From NCBI GenBank assembly GCA_022036555.1, contig CM039119.1:39935255-39999254 (forward strand): a stretch of DNA of 64,000 nucleotides, read 5' to 3'. Source of the DNA: Microstegium vimineum. Lineage: Eukaryota; Streptophyta; Magnoliopsida; Poales; Poaceae. Within the stretch, counting starts at the first letter, position 1. Every line of letters starts with the position of its first letter. The notes under the pieces were generated by a model. That model did no database searches, was not told the DNA's origin, and was given only the letters and a program-made list of their open reading frames with translations. Shown here in pieces: positions 43,865 through 55,489 of this stretch. The translations under genes were made by a program, and so were the position numbers.

Positions 43865-44155
43865 TCCGGACGTCCGGATTGGACTCCATCGCCCGCGCCC
43901 ACCTACATCCTGTGCTCACCCACGCGGGGCTCACACCGCCTGGACCCCGCCCGTGTGGCCTGACTGTGCATGGGCAATCCCCGCTCGCTCCCCCTTTGCT
44001 CCTCACGAGATGTTCCGAGCGTGACACAACACTGTCGGGAAGCGATCGACGAAGTCCTGCACAGTGGAAAGGAATGGTAGTCGTCCTAGCTCGGCCAGAC
44101 GACTTCCACGGATCGGAGGCCCAAAACGAAGATGGCACGGCTCCTTGAACCGATC

Positions 44156-45028
44156 CTAGGAGCATACCCTCGTCTTGCTCGAGGGCGTAGTATCACGTCC
44201 GCGCTGCACCCTTGAGACGGTAGGATGCCAACCAGGTACGGTCGGAGACCGATGTGGACTGGCCCCTAAAAACTGCTCACAGTGACTAAGCCAATTTAGG
44301 GGGAGCCATCGTATGTCGAGAACTCCAACTTGTAGAACTTCGGGGAAAGCACCCATGATTGCCCTGATTGCCGCCCTTAGGTAGCTGTCGATGGTTGGCG
44401 AGGCGACGAGGTGCGTAGGCACGAGGTTGCTGCCCTGGAACAGGGTGCCATCGACACCTCCCTTTAGGGTGCCTCCTGCGAACGGCCCGTCGTGCGTGAT
44501 GACAGTGCCCGTTATCGGCGCCGGTGGAATGGACACCCGCGATGTCGTCGTGGAGTAGATGGGCGCGGAAGAACTGAGCGCCCAGGCCGGAATATGCGAC
44601 GGTGACGGCGGAAAACGAATCTGTTGGATCGGAACATATGTCGACGACAACGGCACAGAGGTCGACGGTGAGGGCAGTGTCGCGCTAGGCATCCCGTAGG
44701 GGTAGGAGATGACCGGGATGGCGCGGTGGATGGCGGCGGCGACGGTAGTGGTGGTGACTATGTGGGAAGCGATGGCGGGATGGTCAGCTGACCCTGGAGG
44801 AGCACCCGCATCGTTTCTTATAACTCCTGTATGGAGTGGCTGAGGTCCACAATGGCCCACCGTCATCTGCTCCGGCGGGAACACCAAGGGTGGCGTGGTC
44901 GTTGATCCCAGCAGCAGCGACGGGGACACCACCACCATGCCTGAAGTTGCTGGGGGTGCAGTGGTGGAGGATGGCGCATCGGACATCGCTGGCGATGAAA
45001 CGGTCGTGGAGGCAGCGAGGGAGGCCAT
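44156..45028 (-). pseudogene. Ty3/gypsy gag N-terminal relic
   Basis: A 290-codon frame from ATG 45028. It is rich in Ser, Thr, Pro and Val with no fold until LPSPSTSVP, PPSPSHIPAWAL and APIYSTTTSR, the low-complexity leader found in grass Ty3 gag proteins. Near the end it reads LNWLSHCEQFLGA, the recognisable W-L-x-x-C-E-Q-F block of gag. After that the frame changes and the rest of gag cannot be followed. No LTR or pol is seen nearby. Confidence 0.6.
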
Positions 45029-46059
45029 GATGTTTTTGTCTACCGCAAAATGCCATTAATCATTATTTTTAATCTTGTAATATTTTCTCATATTCATTGA
45101 TTCCACTATTTGTATGCATTTTTTGTGATATTAAACGTTAGTATTTGCTATCTGCCTATCTGCCAGCCTAATTCAACAAAGTTTAACGATTGAAGGACAA
45201 AATTAGTATGTTTTTTCCTACCATGGAACATGAAGGACTAAATGGCTACTATTTTTTAGATCTTTATTTAGGTACGTCAAGTTGAAGTGCATGCTGACAG
45301 GAGGGTGCTGATCAGATGCAGACATAAAAGCATGCTACATCCAATTGGGAGAGGATTATATATGGTCGCCATGTTAAAGATGATTTTTATATGTGTTTTA
45401 TGTATTTTTACTTTTTTAGCCATGATATATATATTCATTTTAATCAAGTCAAAGTCTGGAAGAACATGTCTCGTGTCATGCTTTATGTATTATATGGTTC
45501 GGCATTTTTCGAACAGTATTTGTGGTTTGTAAGATGGTCCAATTAAAAGAGTATTTGTGTTTTGGAAAAAAAAGTCCAATTAAACAATTGTTGTTGTATG
45601 GAAATTGATAAAATTAAAATTGTACTTATGGTTTGGAAAAAAGTGCAATTAAAATTATATTTATAGTTTAGATAATGAATTTTATTGTTGACATGTAATT
45701 TATCACAAGGAACCCCGTGTACAAAAGAAAAAAAACAGCCAAAAATGTGCATCCCTAAAAACCTAGCCGGAAAAAATGCACACATAACAGAAGTCTGTCT
45801 TATACTCCTATATACGTCGATAAGAACAAAAAAAGAAGGAAAAAAAGAAAAAAAACAAGTTGAAAAGAACAAAAAATAAAAGAAATGATCAAATATATGC
45901 ATCTCTAGAGGCTAGCGGAAAAAAATGTACGTTAAAAAGAAAAAAAAAATCGGCCGGAACCACACATTGCACGAGTTGTTAAATATATGCATCTCTAGAG
46001 GCTTTGTATTTGTTTGAACATGTTAAATTTGAAAAACAGAAATTAAACATTTTTTAATC
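45029..46059. other. AT-rich intergenic region
   Basis: Degenerate repeats of TTTGGAAAAAAGTCCAATTAAA lie at 45540-45660, and a repeated TATATGCATCTCTAGAGGCT at 45894 and 45985. No gene is supported; the small frames are Lys-rich or Phe-rich by composition only. Confidence 0.4.
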
Positions 46060-46285
46060 TGGAAAGTTATTAACGGAGACGGATATATAATAACAAATCG
46101 CCTCGGTAAAATGTTTAACAAATATGGTTGTCTCTGTTAAAAAATTTAAAAAGGCGACCACTTTTGCTAATAACTATTAACCGAGGCGGTTTTCTCGAGT
46201 GCGGTAATTTGTGGCCTTTACCCCGAGGTAGTTACGCCTCGGTTAACTATTTTTATCGGCCTCTGTTAAATTTATTGTACTAGTG
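46060..46285. mobile_element. CACTA right-end segment
   Basis: AACCGAGGCGG, GCCTCGGTTAA and related inverted motifs end in TTATTGTACTAGTG at 46285, a CACTA terminus. The left end is not located. Confidence 0.45.
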
Positions 46286-46516
46286 TCTGATTAATGGAAA
46301 ATTATTTCCCCCGTAATACAAAAATGACGAAGCGACCTGTTGTTTTCTGGTGTATATATACGTGTTGGCGTAGGAGTCCAAACTTACAGTAGTAGACGTA
46401 TAGTACTTAAATAAATTATACCATATATGTATATATCCTGGATTTTCTTGGAATACCTAAGAGTAAAGGCTAAACCGTAGCGGGTGCACGTAACCTCTAT
46501 AGTCCGACAGACTTCC

Positions 46517-47724
46517 ATGGAGAGCAATAGGCGGCGGCGGCGGCGGCGACGCAGGGACAACAACAAGCCCAAGGCGCCCAAGCCGGCGACGGTAGAGTCG
46601 TCGTCCCCGATCGGAGGGGCGACGTCCCCGACCATGTCCTGGAGGTGATCCTCCTCCGCCTCGACTCGTACGCGCCGCGTCCGCGTGCAAGCGGTGGTGC
46701 CGCGTCGTGGCGGACGCTGGATTCCTAAGCCGCTTCCATCCTCTGACGTCCGCGCCCCTCATCCAGCTGGGCCAACAGCAAGCAGCTGACGTTCGTGCCG
46801 TCGTGGACGCCGAGCATCTGCGAGCACATCCGCCAGTCCTCCTTCTCCCTGGAATTCGTACCGAAACTCGACGGCGCCTGGGAGATCGCCGACAGCCGCG
46901 GCACCTTGCTCCTCCTCTCCAAGTCGAACAAGGACTGGACGACACGGAGCAGCAGCCTCAATAACCCCGATCTCGTCGTGTGCAGGCCGCTCACGCGCCG
47001 GTACGAGGCAATCAGTTTGCCGGAACCGGAACTGCTAGCAGGCCGCCAGTGTCTCGGCTTGTTCCTTGTCGAGGGCGACGGCGGCGGCGCAACCGGCATC
47101 GGCCTTTCCAGCTTCAAAGTCATCGCCATTCAGCTCAGAGACCACATGTTGGCTCGCGGCCGCGGCGTGCCGGTGGCCTGCGTCTACTCTCCCGAGCGCA
47201 GGGGCGGCGGCTGGCGCGACGTCAGCTGCACGTGGAGCGGCGACATCAACATCCCGAACACGGTCGGCTCATTCTACTTCGCGGGGCGCGCCAATGGCTC
47301 TCTCTACTGGGCTATCCACGGCGCCCATGCACGCCCCGCCCTTGTTCTCGACGAGACCACGGCGCGGGTGTCGCTCCTTGATCTCCCGGTGGCCATCCAT
47401 CCATGGTACGCGCGGTCGCGTTGCTTCCGGGTCATCGGCGGAGGAGAAGACGGCGCGGCGTCACTGCGTGCCGTCCACTTGATGGTCAACGACCTAAGGG
47501 TCTACGCTCGGCTCCACGCTGGCAACGAGTGGGTGCTCCAGAATCTGTTGCCGTTGCCGGTGCTGGGAGGCGTCCATGGGGCTGCATGGCCATGGACCGC
47601 TACGATTGTGGCGGCGCACGAGACGTACGTCCTAGTGACGCCGCGTGACAGTACGCGAGTCTTGTCCGTCGACCTCAAGACGATGGCCGTGCAGTTCGTG
47701 CCACGGGAACTCAAATTAAGCTAA
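46517..47724 (+). pseudogene. F-box protein gene with disrupted F-box region
   Basis: The C-terminal 309 codons (46795-47724) are open and resemble the grass F-box-associated domain: VVCRPLTRRYEAI, CLGLFLVEGD, GRANGSLYWAIHG, LVLDETTARVSLL, then VLSVDLKTMAVQF and a stop. The F-box itself is upstream but spread over three frames. ATG 46517 starts an Arg-rich leader ending at TGA near 46646; a second frame reads DVPDHVLEVILLRLDS; a third reads CKRWCRVVADAGFLSRF. The open C-terminal frame is closed upstream by TGA 46744-46746 and has no early ATG. At least three indels are needed to explain this. F-box proteins are substrate receptors of SCF ubiquitin ligases. Either a recent pseudogene or sequencing/assembly indels. 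Confidence 0.75.
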
Positions 47725-48189
47725 ACAAAACATAGGCCGCCTCTCTTTTAATTTATATAGGAGTATATATGTATGTATGCCACGGTACTTCTGTCATTCA
47801 AAAATTCGAGGGCAGTAGCATATGCAAGTGATTTACTGTATGCTTGCACTAAGATTCTAAGATACACAGCAAATTCAATCGTTTTTAATGCCAACAATCT
47901 GGTGTCTGATAGATGTGACTAAAAACGTTCTTGCAGGTACTCTTCAGAAGAACCCATTGGCTTTGGCAGTGGACAAACCTACAGTGCCATGAGGACTAAG
48001 AGATGCTCTTTCAGGCTGCTCAACTACTGGAGGAGGCTGCGTCAGGTTGTTTTGTGTCATTTGGCTGGTTACCTACTCGTCGGATTGGTATGCTTTAGTG
48101 TTGCTTTGGTGTTTGTTTAATTTCAGCTGAAATCCATTTATGTTTGGTACGTCCTTGGGCTCAGATAGCTTGTAATAATGTGGTCTTAT
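47725..48189. other. F-box 3' flank with an exon-like stretch
   Basis: 47937-48045 is open on the plus strand (SSEEPIGFGSGQTYSAMR...) between TTGCAG and CAG/GTTG splice-like signals. I cannot match it to a family, and it may equally be transposon remnant. Confidence 0.25.
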
Positions 48190-48900
48190 TCTACCTTGAG
48201 TACATGAAACCGGATTTATCTGCAAACACGGGTTCTAGCCCAATCGCTGTCCTGCTTTCCTGAACTTGACACACCGACAGGTCTGCAATCCTGCATACAA
48301 AGGATGCGTTTTAGTCTCGAAATTCAGGTGGTTGTCTCATGCATATTTGTTCCTCTATTCCATTCAAGAATGCATTCTGCAAATCAGTTTTTACCAACCT
48401 TTAACAACAGCAACGTACAAAACACTTCACAGTTCACACTGATATCTGTTTGACAAAAGGCCTGAAGGTGCCCATGGCATTGACTGAAACCTTTTGCCAC
48501 TAAGCGTTATTTATGTATGTCTTTCAGATGAACCATCCAACTTGCCCTTCACCTTGAACGTCCAATTGCAAATCTTACAATGTTCTGTGCCCTCATTGTC
48601 ATGGCAGAAATTGGCAAGTTTGATTCTCTGAAGATGTTCATATTCAGAGTCCGTCGCTTCCTTCCAACAACCACTCTTTAGTGCTTAAAAAACGAAAACA
48701 TGGCACTGTATTGGCAAGGAAAGCTCTCTGGTGTAAAGAACGTCCAACTGTTGCATCATTAAACCACATTATCCTTCAGCTGAGATGTCGTGTGATGCTG
48801 CACGCGTTGCTGCTCTCCTTGTGCATGATCCGCCAGCAACTCTGACGAGCCTGAAACCGCATTGTTTTCAACATTGTTCAGGTGAGTGACAGTCACATCA
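48190..48900 (-). pseudogene. Ty1/copia relic: linker and reverse transcriptase start
   Basis: On the minus strand, about 48680-48540 reads CWKEATDSEYEHLQ and WTFKVKGKLDGS, the first RT blocks of copia. Weak traces of the MD-x-K-x-AFL region follow near 48390-48340. 48880-48760 has a Gln/Ser-rich linker-like stretch. Many stops and shifts; nothing functional. Confidence 0.55.
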
Positions 48901-49304
48901 TTCTCAATGTGAGCATTATGTTTAGTTAATAGGAGAGTGATAGACAGATAGATGAATCAAGATTCAAGAGGCGTCAATGCAATGGGAGCAAGAATAAAAT
49001 CTGGGATTAGAGGGGGTGTGCAGAGGACGACCACTACGTGCACTTCTCTGCATACCAATCCAGCTGAAGGACGACATCGCTCTCGTTTATATCTGTTTGT
49101 TTGGAAGTACAACAAAGCATCGCGACGGGCAGATGAAAAAAAGACTAGGGAAAAAAGGCAGAGATTTTGTTGCTTGAACCAAGAATAAATAAGAAATCCA
49201 ATATAATTCATGACTAGCAAATATGATCGTGCGTTACATCGAACTACAATTCGTTATATGCTGATGGCAGGAATATGGTTGTATGACAAAGCTGCACGCG
49301 AAAG
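48901..49304. other. Intergenic
   Basis: No gene, repeat or transposon end recognised apart from the MITE that begins at 49305. Confidence 0.4.
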
Positions 49305-49471
49305 TAGTGGCGAAGCCACATGGAGCCACCCGAGTGTACGGGCATCAGGGTAAAATGGAAAAATTAGTTAACAGGCAGTAAATTTTACCTCTTGTGCACC
49401 ACCCTGGCTCAAACATGTGCATCACCGTGGCCGTGTGCACTCGGGTCCTTGATGTTCTAGCTTCACCACTG
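49305..49471. mobile_element. hAT-type MITE
   Basis: 167 bp, inverted ends TAGTGGCGAAGCCA and GCTTCACCACTG, perfect 8-bp duplication CGCGAAAG at 49297-49304 and 49472-49479. Same length and end type as 50220-50386. Confidence 0.9.
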
Positions 49472-49829
49472 CGCGAAAGACTACGGCACAGCGAGGCGGC
49501 TCAAACCTGCAGCCATGGCAACACGTGTGCAGGGTGTCATTAACCATGGCCAGGCAGCTACGAGACTCCTATATCCTCTATAGATACTAAGAATAGAGAT
49601 TTTGCTAAAAAAATTATTCTCCAACAGTTTTTCTAAATAGTTATCTAAATAATTGTCTAAATAAGGTTATCTTTTATTTCAGATTTTTCATTAGCAAAAA
49701 AATAGAAGACGAGAATAGCTCTATAGAGTGCGCACGAGATATGAGAAAACTATTGGAGAATTAAAATATATATAGAAAGCGATTTGTATGCAAATGACTC
49801 TCCAAATGGTGATCTAAAGACTAAGATAA

Positions 49830-50161
49830 GGGGTGTTTAGATCTACCTTGCTAAACTTTAGTCTCTATCACATCGAATATTTAGCTACTAATTTATAGTA
49901 TTAAATATAGACAAATTATAAAACTAATTGCACATATAGAAACTAATTTGCGAGAGGAATCTATTAAAACTATTAGTACATGATGATAATGTGGTGCTAC
50001 AATAAACATATGCTAATGATAGATTAATTAGGCTTCATAGATTCATCTCGTGAATTAGTGACGACTTCTGTAATTAGTTTTAAAATTAATTCATGTTTAG
50101 TCATACTAAATAGCATACAAACATTCGATATAACAGGGACTAAATGGATCCAAACACCTCC
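49830..50161. mobile_element. Tourist-type MITE
   Basis: 332 bp, ends GGGGTGTTTAGATC and GGATCCAAACACCTCC, flanked by TAA (left) and TTA (right), a near-match to the TTA target preference. Confidence 0.7.
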
Positions 50162-50219
50162 TTAGAAAGGCTCTTAGAGATGCTCATGCAAATGACTCTT
50201 CAAATAATGATCTAGAGAA

Positions 50220-50386
50220 CAGGGGCGGAGCTATGTAGAGTACAGTGGGTGCAGCCCGCACCCACAAATTTTTTTAAAAACGATGATAAGAGCTATTTTT
50301 CACCATATATGTACCCATAAATTGAAAACTCTTGCACCCATGGAGGCAAATGCACCCCCCTTAAATTTGTTCTAGCTCCGCCACTG
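50220..50386. mobile_element. hAT-type MITE
   Basis: 167 bp, ends CAGGGGCGGAGCTA and TAGCTCCGCCACTG, perfect 8-bp duplication CTAGAGAA at 50212-50219 and 50387-50394. Confidence 0.92.
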
Positions 50387-50490
50387 CTAGAGAATGAGAT
50401 TTAGAAAGGCTCTAAGAGATGCTCCATATGGTGATCTAGAGAATGAGATTTAGAAATGCTCACCATTTGGAGAGTCATTTGCATACAAAT

Positions 50491-52306
50491 CTGATGGTGG
50501 GGAAACGGGTGGCTATGATCCGCCTCCGCGTCAGCAGAGATAAATTTGGTTTTGTTTAAATTTAGTGGGACAAAAGTAAAATAGCAGATATTGTGAGTCC
50601 ATACTTTCATAATTCTTATACTTATATAAAAATTATGTTAATTACATCTGCAAGAGAATACTCTTGATTAAGAGTTCTAACATGAGTACATAAAAAAGAA
50701 GATCGTATCATAGGACTTCCTATTACAAACTACAAAAGGAAAACAAAAATCTTCAATTTTGTAGTCGTAGATGGACGAATACGCATGCCTGGTATAGACA
50801 TAACTCATGAGGATGAATACGCACGCCTGGCATAGACTTGAACTTGATACATGTCATTTTGTTTTAAGTATGACAAGATTACATTTATTGAGAAGTCAAT
50901 ATGTACTCCTTATTTCTCTAGCTTTTTAGGAAACCATCATATGCATATACTTAATTCATGCAAGCTTACGTGAATATCTTGATATTTGTTTAGACTTTAG
51001 ACCATGGCATGATGCTAAGTTTGATAATTCAGCATGCATCCTATGTATAATTATTTGATTGTTTGGACATGTGAGCATTTAAACGTGGTTGGCATGATCT
51101 CATATGTTTAGGCTATCCGCATTCTTCGTCCTCTATATTTGTCCTCTAAAAGAAATATTCAGTTCTGGTCAGCGAGATTTTTTTCTCTACACATATTTCT
51201 TCCACATTCATCATCCTCTATATATATTTTATACTCTATATTAATTGTCAACCGTAGAGTCCATGTGTTTATAAATAAAATTTATATAAATATATTCGTG
51301 TGAGGTCTTGTTTTGAAGAATTTAATGAAACAAACTTAATGGTGTAAACGAATTTAATTTAGTATTTGGTTTATGAGTTATAGTATTTTTTTAATTGTTG
51401 AAAAATTAGCCACACGAAGATCAAGGAAAAGCTGACAAAAAAGTGCATGCCGGATCATCCGGCACCTCCCCCCTGGCAGTAGCGCATGCCGGCGCTCCGG
51501 GCGGCTTACCGGGGAAGATAGGGTACGCGGTGCGAGTTTTTTTCCTCTCAAGATGTGCTGCAGTAACGCATAGCAGACCCGGTGCGTTCAGCCTTACACA
51601 CAAACATGGTTGGCATGATTCAATTTTTTTTTACAAAAGCCAATTTCCATAAGCCAAAAGTCAGAAAGCTAGCTTTTGAACAAAAGCACAAAAACTACAG
51701 CTCAAACAAACATGCCTTAAGTGTACCCGCTCCATCCTTAAATACTCAACATCTCTTATCTCGAGAAGTCAAAATAATTCTAAATTTGAGAAACTTTATA
51801 GGAAATAGTATCATTATTTGTATCTTTAAATAAATTTGTTACAAAAAAGATATATCATGCTGATACTTGTTAATAATATTATTCTAAATGCTAAACGGTA
51901 TAAAGTCGTTAATCATTATTAGTACAAAATGACCTTTTAAAATAGGATAAATAGGTAAATAAACAAAAAATTGTGTACCACCATGTAGTGTTTAGGTGAA
52001 CAGTGTTTAATACACAACATAAATATTAATTTATATCTTAAAATAAATTTATTATAAAATAATATAATATGAAGTACTAATAACGGTAAACAATCATTCT
52101 CTTAACATTTAGTCATTATTCGTACAAACCGGCCATTTAAAATAGGATAAATGAAAGATTAAACTAAAATGGTTTACCATAATGTAGCATTTAGATAAAC
52201 AGTGTTTAAAACACAAAAGTAATATCTTTTGTTATACATTGCTATTTGATTAATAAACTTTTATAAACGCTGACTCTTCAAAAGTGTGTAGTTATTTTGG
52301 GACTGA
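50491..52306. other. AT-rich intergenic region with a 200-bp repeat
   Basis: No gene seen. A segment at about 51914-52020 recurs at 52114-52220 (period 200), sharing TTAAAATAGGATAAAT and AACAGTGTTTAA. 51421-51520 is GC-richer with inverted GCCGGATCATCCGGC. Confidence 0.45.
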
Positions 52307-53064
52307 GGTCTTGTTTGGTTCCATTAGTCACTGGACTAAAGTTTAATTCTTGATTGTTTAATTTTAGGGACTAAAGGGCATTAAAACTATTGATAAAAGA
52401 CAAAAATTCCCCCATCTCCACTTTCCCTTTAGCCACGCCATCCTCGCTCGTTTCCCTCCCCACTGCTGCCGTTATCTCCGCCTCGGTCTCACGCTCAGTT
52501 CCACCCCCAACTGCTGCTACAGAGACGACAAGAGGAAGCGCGTGCCCGCATCGTTAGAGAAGCATCTGAAGAGGGCACTACTATGGAGAAGGAAGATGCG
52601 CCGCAGTCAAGGAGGAAGATGCGCCAAATGAGGTGCTGTCGTCGAATGGCGGAGCCACATTGGGGTCATACACCCCCCTTGCCACCCAAGAATGAAGCAT
52701 AGATATGGCTTCGACCGAGCAACAATGTCTTGGTTGACGTATGTTTGGGAGGAGATTGCCACTGGGGAGGCGGAGAGCATGGGGAGTAGACGAGCGCTGC
52801 CGCTAGTAGAGAGGAGGATAGTGCGGGGAGGATAGAGGCACTGCCGCCTGTGTTTAAGAGGACACACGCATATCAAGCGAGGGGTGGGGGTGGGCAATAA
52901 TGAGGGACATGTGCTATTCTTTTGGGACTTGTCTCATTTAGCAACCTCCTTATGGATTTGTATCTAAACCTTGTTTAATCACTTTTAGTCACCATGTTTT
53001 ACTATTTGAACTAAAGGGGACTAAAGTGGAGTGACTAAACTTTAGCCAGCCAAAACCAAATTTG
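52307..53064. mobile_element. TIR element (MITE-like) with GC-rich interior
   Basis: Inverted ends: GTCTTGTTTGGTTCCATTAG and, reverse-complemented from the right, GTCAAATTTGGTTTTGG; both continue into ACTAAAGTTTA. The interior 52430-52900 is GC-rich with no domain. Confidence 0.55.
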
Positions 53065-53170
53065 ACATGAGTACAACTCAACCCCCTTGGCAGTCCTTCC
53101 CGTGTAACTTTCCTTTTTTTTACGAGACCGTGTAACTTTCCTTGAAAAAGGCACATGTTTTCTTGACAGC

Positions 53171-53535
53171 TAGTGGCCTGTTCGGAATAAAGGAATACAA
53201 AATGAAGGAATAGGAAAAAACATAGGAATAAAACTAAGTGAATAGTGGAAAACTATAGGATTACAAAACACAGGAATAAATACTTTGAGTTGTTTGGAAT
53301 GGAGGAACAAAACTTCATGAACCATGAGCAAGCATGGGAAGGAAGAGAGAGCAAAGATTCTTTCTATTGGGTTAGGTGGATGTTCTATTTCCTTTGTTTT
53401 GCACTACTATGAATACCTTTCCTTTGGAAAGAAACTCAACATTCCTTCATTCCAAACACTACCAAAGGATTCATTTCCTATGGAATATATTCCTTCAAAT
53501 TTCCTTTACAAATCCTTTGATCCAAATAAGCCATA
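53171..53535. mobile_element. TIR MITE
   Basis: Ends GGCCTGTTCGGAATAAAGGA and, inverted from the right, GGCTTATTTGGATCAAAGGA. The interior has further inverted AAGGAAT/ATTCCTT motifs. Confidence 0.6.
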
Positions 53536-54160
53536 GAGAGAAATAATTCTTCCGATAGTAGAGTAAATGATTTCAATAGGCTTGTCACTTGTTTTTTATT
53601 CCTCGAGTATTTTCTATTGTTATTTCATTTTAAATTACAATTCAATTGACTTTTTTAATCATAAGTTTAATCTCTCATCAAATTAAAAAATTATGTAAAT
53701 ATAGTCAAATTTAAATTATTTATAAGACCTTTTATTAATAAAGCAAACCACAACAAAAAGAAGTAATATTTTACATAAATTTTTGAATAAGATAAATGGT
53801 CAAATTTAACATTAAAAATTCAAATGAACTACAATTTAGAACAGAGTTAGTAGTATTCTGATGTATTTATAAAATCCAATTATGGTGTAATGTTTTTGTA
53901 TTTAGGTTTCCAATCTACAGATGTACTAATGATGAAACCTAGAGATACGGATATAAGCGAAAGTTACATTCTACTTGCGGAGATATGGCTATGTTTATGT
54001 TTGGTTTGGCGGAGATTTGGCTGGTTCTAGCTTCTTACTCTGTAGCAAAAAGATGTAGATGTTATTAGGTCAGTCTTGGTGAGAGTTTTATCTAAGTTTT
54101 ATTTATATTAAATATATTGTCACATAGGTATTTTTATGAGATGACAATGTATTTAAGAAG
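53536..54160. other. AT-rich intergenic, nothing recognised
   Basis: Possible degenerate MITE around 53625-53850 (AAATTACAATTCAATTGAC and inverted AATGAACTACAATTT), otherwise featureless. Confidence 0.35.
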
Positions 54161-54350
54161 CACTAGTAGAAAAAAGACCTTTCGTCGATGTCCAAAATAA
54201 GCTTTAGTCTCGATTTTTTTTGCGTCCGGGACTAATAGATCTTTAGTCCCGGTTGGTAACACCAACCGGGGCTAAAAAGTCCGGGTTGGTGTTACCAACC
54301 GAGACTAAATATCCAGAACATTTAGTCCCGGTTGAAAATACCAACACGGA
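54161..54350 (+). mobile_element. CACTA left end, cut by the second Sirevirus
   Basis: Starts CACTAGTAGAAAAAAGACC. Subterminal repeats are TTTAGTCCCGGTTGG, with the inverted pair GGTTGGTAACACCAACC and GGTTGGTGTTACCAACC (54252-54302). Sequence is replaced by the Sirevirus LTR at 54351, and the other half is not in the window. Confidence 0.75.
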
Positions 54351-55433
54351 TGAAGGGTCGAGATGGCGGACTAGAGGGGGTGAATAGTCTTTTCTAAAAA
54401 CTTAAACTTTCCGGCTAACCGAATCAAATGCGGAATTAAAAACTATCGGTCTAGCCAAGACTACACCCCTCTAACTATAACTCTAGCACCTAGCAAAGTA
54501 TGTCTATTATGCTAACTAAGGTGCCGGGCTAGGAAGCTCACCTAAACAAGTCTAGGTTGCAAGGTCACATAAACCTAAGCAACTAGTACTCTAAGAAAAC
54601 CGAGAGCTCCTACACATACTAGTTAACAAAGCACAAAGCACTTAAGCTCACTAGCAATGCTCTCTAGCAAAACTACACAAGTCAACTAGAGAGCTCAACT
54701 TACTTAGCTACACAAACTAAGCAATGTGACTAACAAGGCTACTCAAGCCAATTAGCCACTCAAGAGCTACTTCTATGCTACACAAGCTAGAAGGTAACTA
54801 GACAAGCTACACAAGCTAAACTAGTTACAAGAGCAACAACTAAACACTAGCACAAGTATGAATAAGTAAATACAAGCTAGTGATTTGGAGAATGCAAACC
54901 ACCGAGAAGATGTAGACAAGGTTGACACGGTGATTTTTCTCCCGATGTTCACTTGGTCGCTACCAAGCTAGTCCCCGTTGTATCGGCTCACTTACTTGGA
55001 GGTTTATGACTTTTTACAGGCCTCACTCGCCTAACCCCCTCAAGGGTTGCCGTCTAACCAACACAAGATGAGGGCACTCAACGATACCTTCAACTAGAGT
55101 TGCTCTTCGCGATCTCCCGAGGGGCGAGTACAATGCCCCTCAAAAAGCTTTCTCCGGAGCCACGCACAAGCTTCTTGCGTGCTTCAACAAAACCACGAGT
55201 CACCAAGCCGTCTAGCAGGTGGCAACCTCCAAAAGTAACAACCACCACGAGCTTGCAACATAATCACCTAGTGCCACACGAAGCTATCTCTCAAAGCAAC
55301 GCACTAGAGATCACTCACTCGTAAATTGGATCACACTCTTGCAAGCACAAGTGAGTTAGAGGGCTCCCAACCAAGCACACTAAGGGAAACACATACCCAA
55401 GGTGCTCAACCAGCCCCAAGGGTCGGCCATGAG

Positions 55434-55443
55434 CTATTTATAA
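55434..55443 (-). promoter_or_regulatory. TATA box of the gag-only Sirevirus LTR
   Basis: The minus strand reads TTATAAATAG, downstream of the palindrome cluster. Confidence 0.65.
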
Positions 55444-55489
55444 GCCCCCCACAAAACTAGCCGTTTTGCCCACTCATTGGGCTTCCTGC

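Larger units (their letters stand above)
49780..50490. repeat. Inverted and tandem repeat unit invaded by two MITEs
   Basis: ATTTGTATGCAAATGACTCT at 49782 recurs inverted at 50490 (a match of about 30 bp). Between them, units with GATCTAGAGAATGAGATTTAG and AGGCTCTAAGAGATGCTC repeat about every 60 bp. A Tourist MITE (49830-50161) and a hAT MITE (50220-50386) sit inside. Confidence 0.65.

Noticed and set aside
52607..52897. 96-codon frame in the 52.3-53.1 kb TIR element
   Set aside because: No similarity recognised, and it lies within a transposon interior of biased composition.
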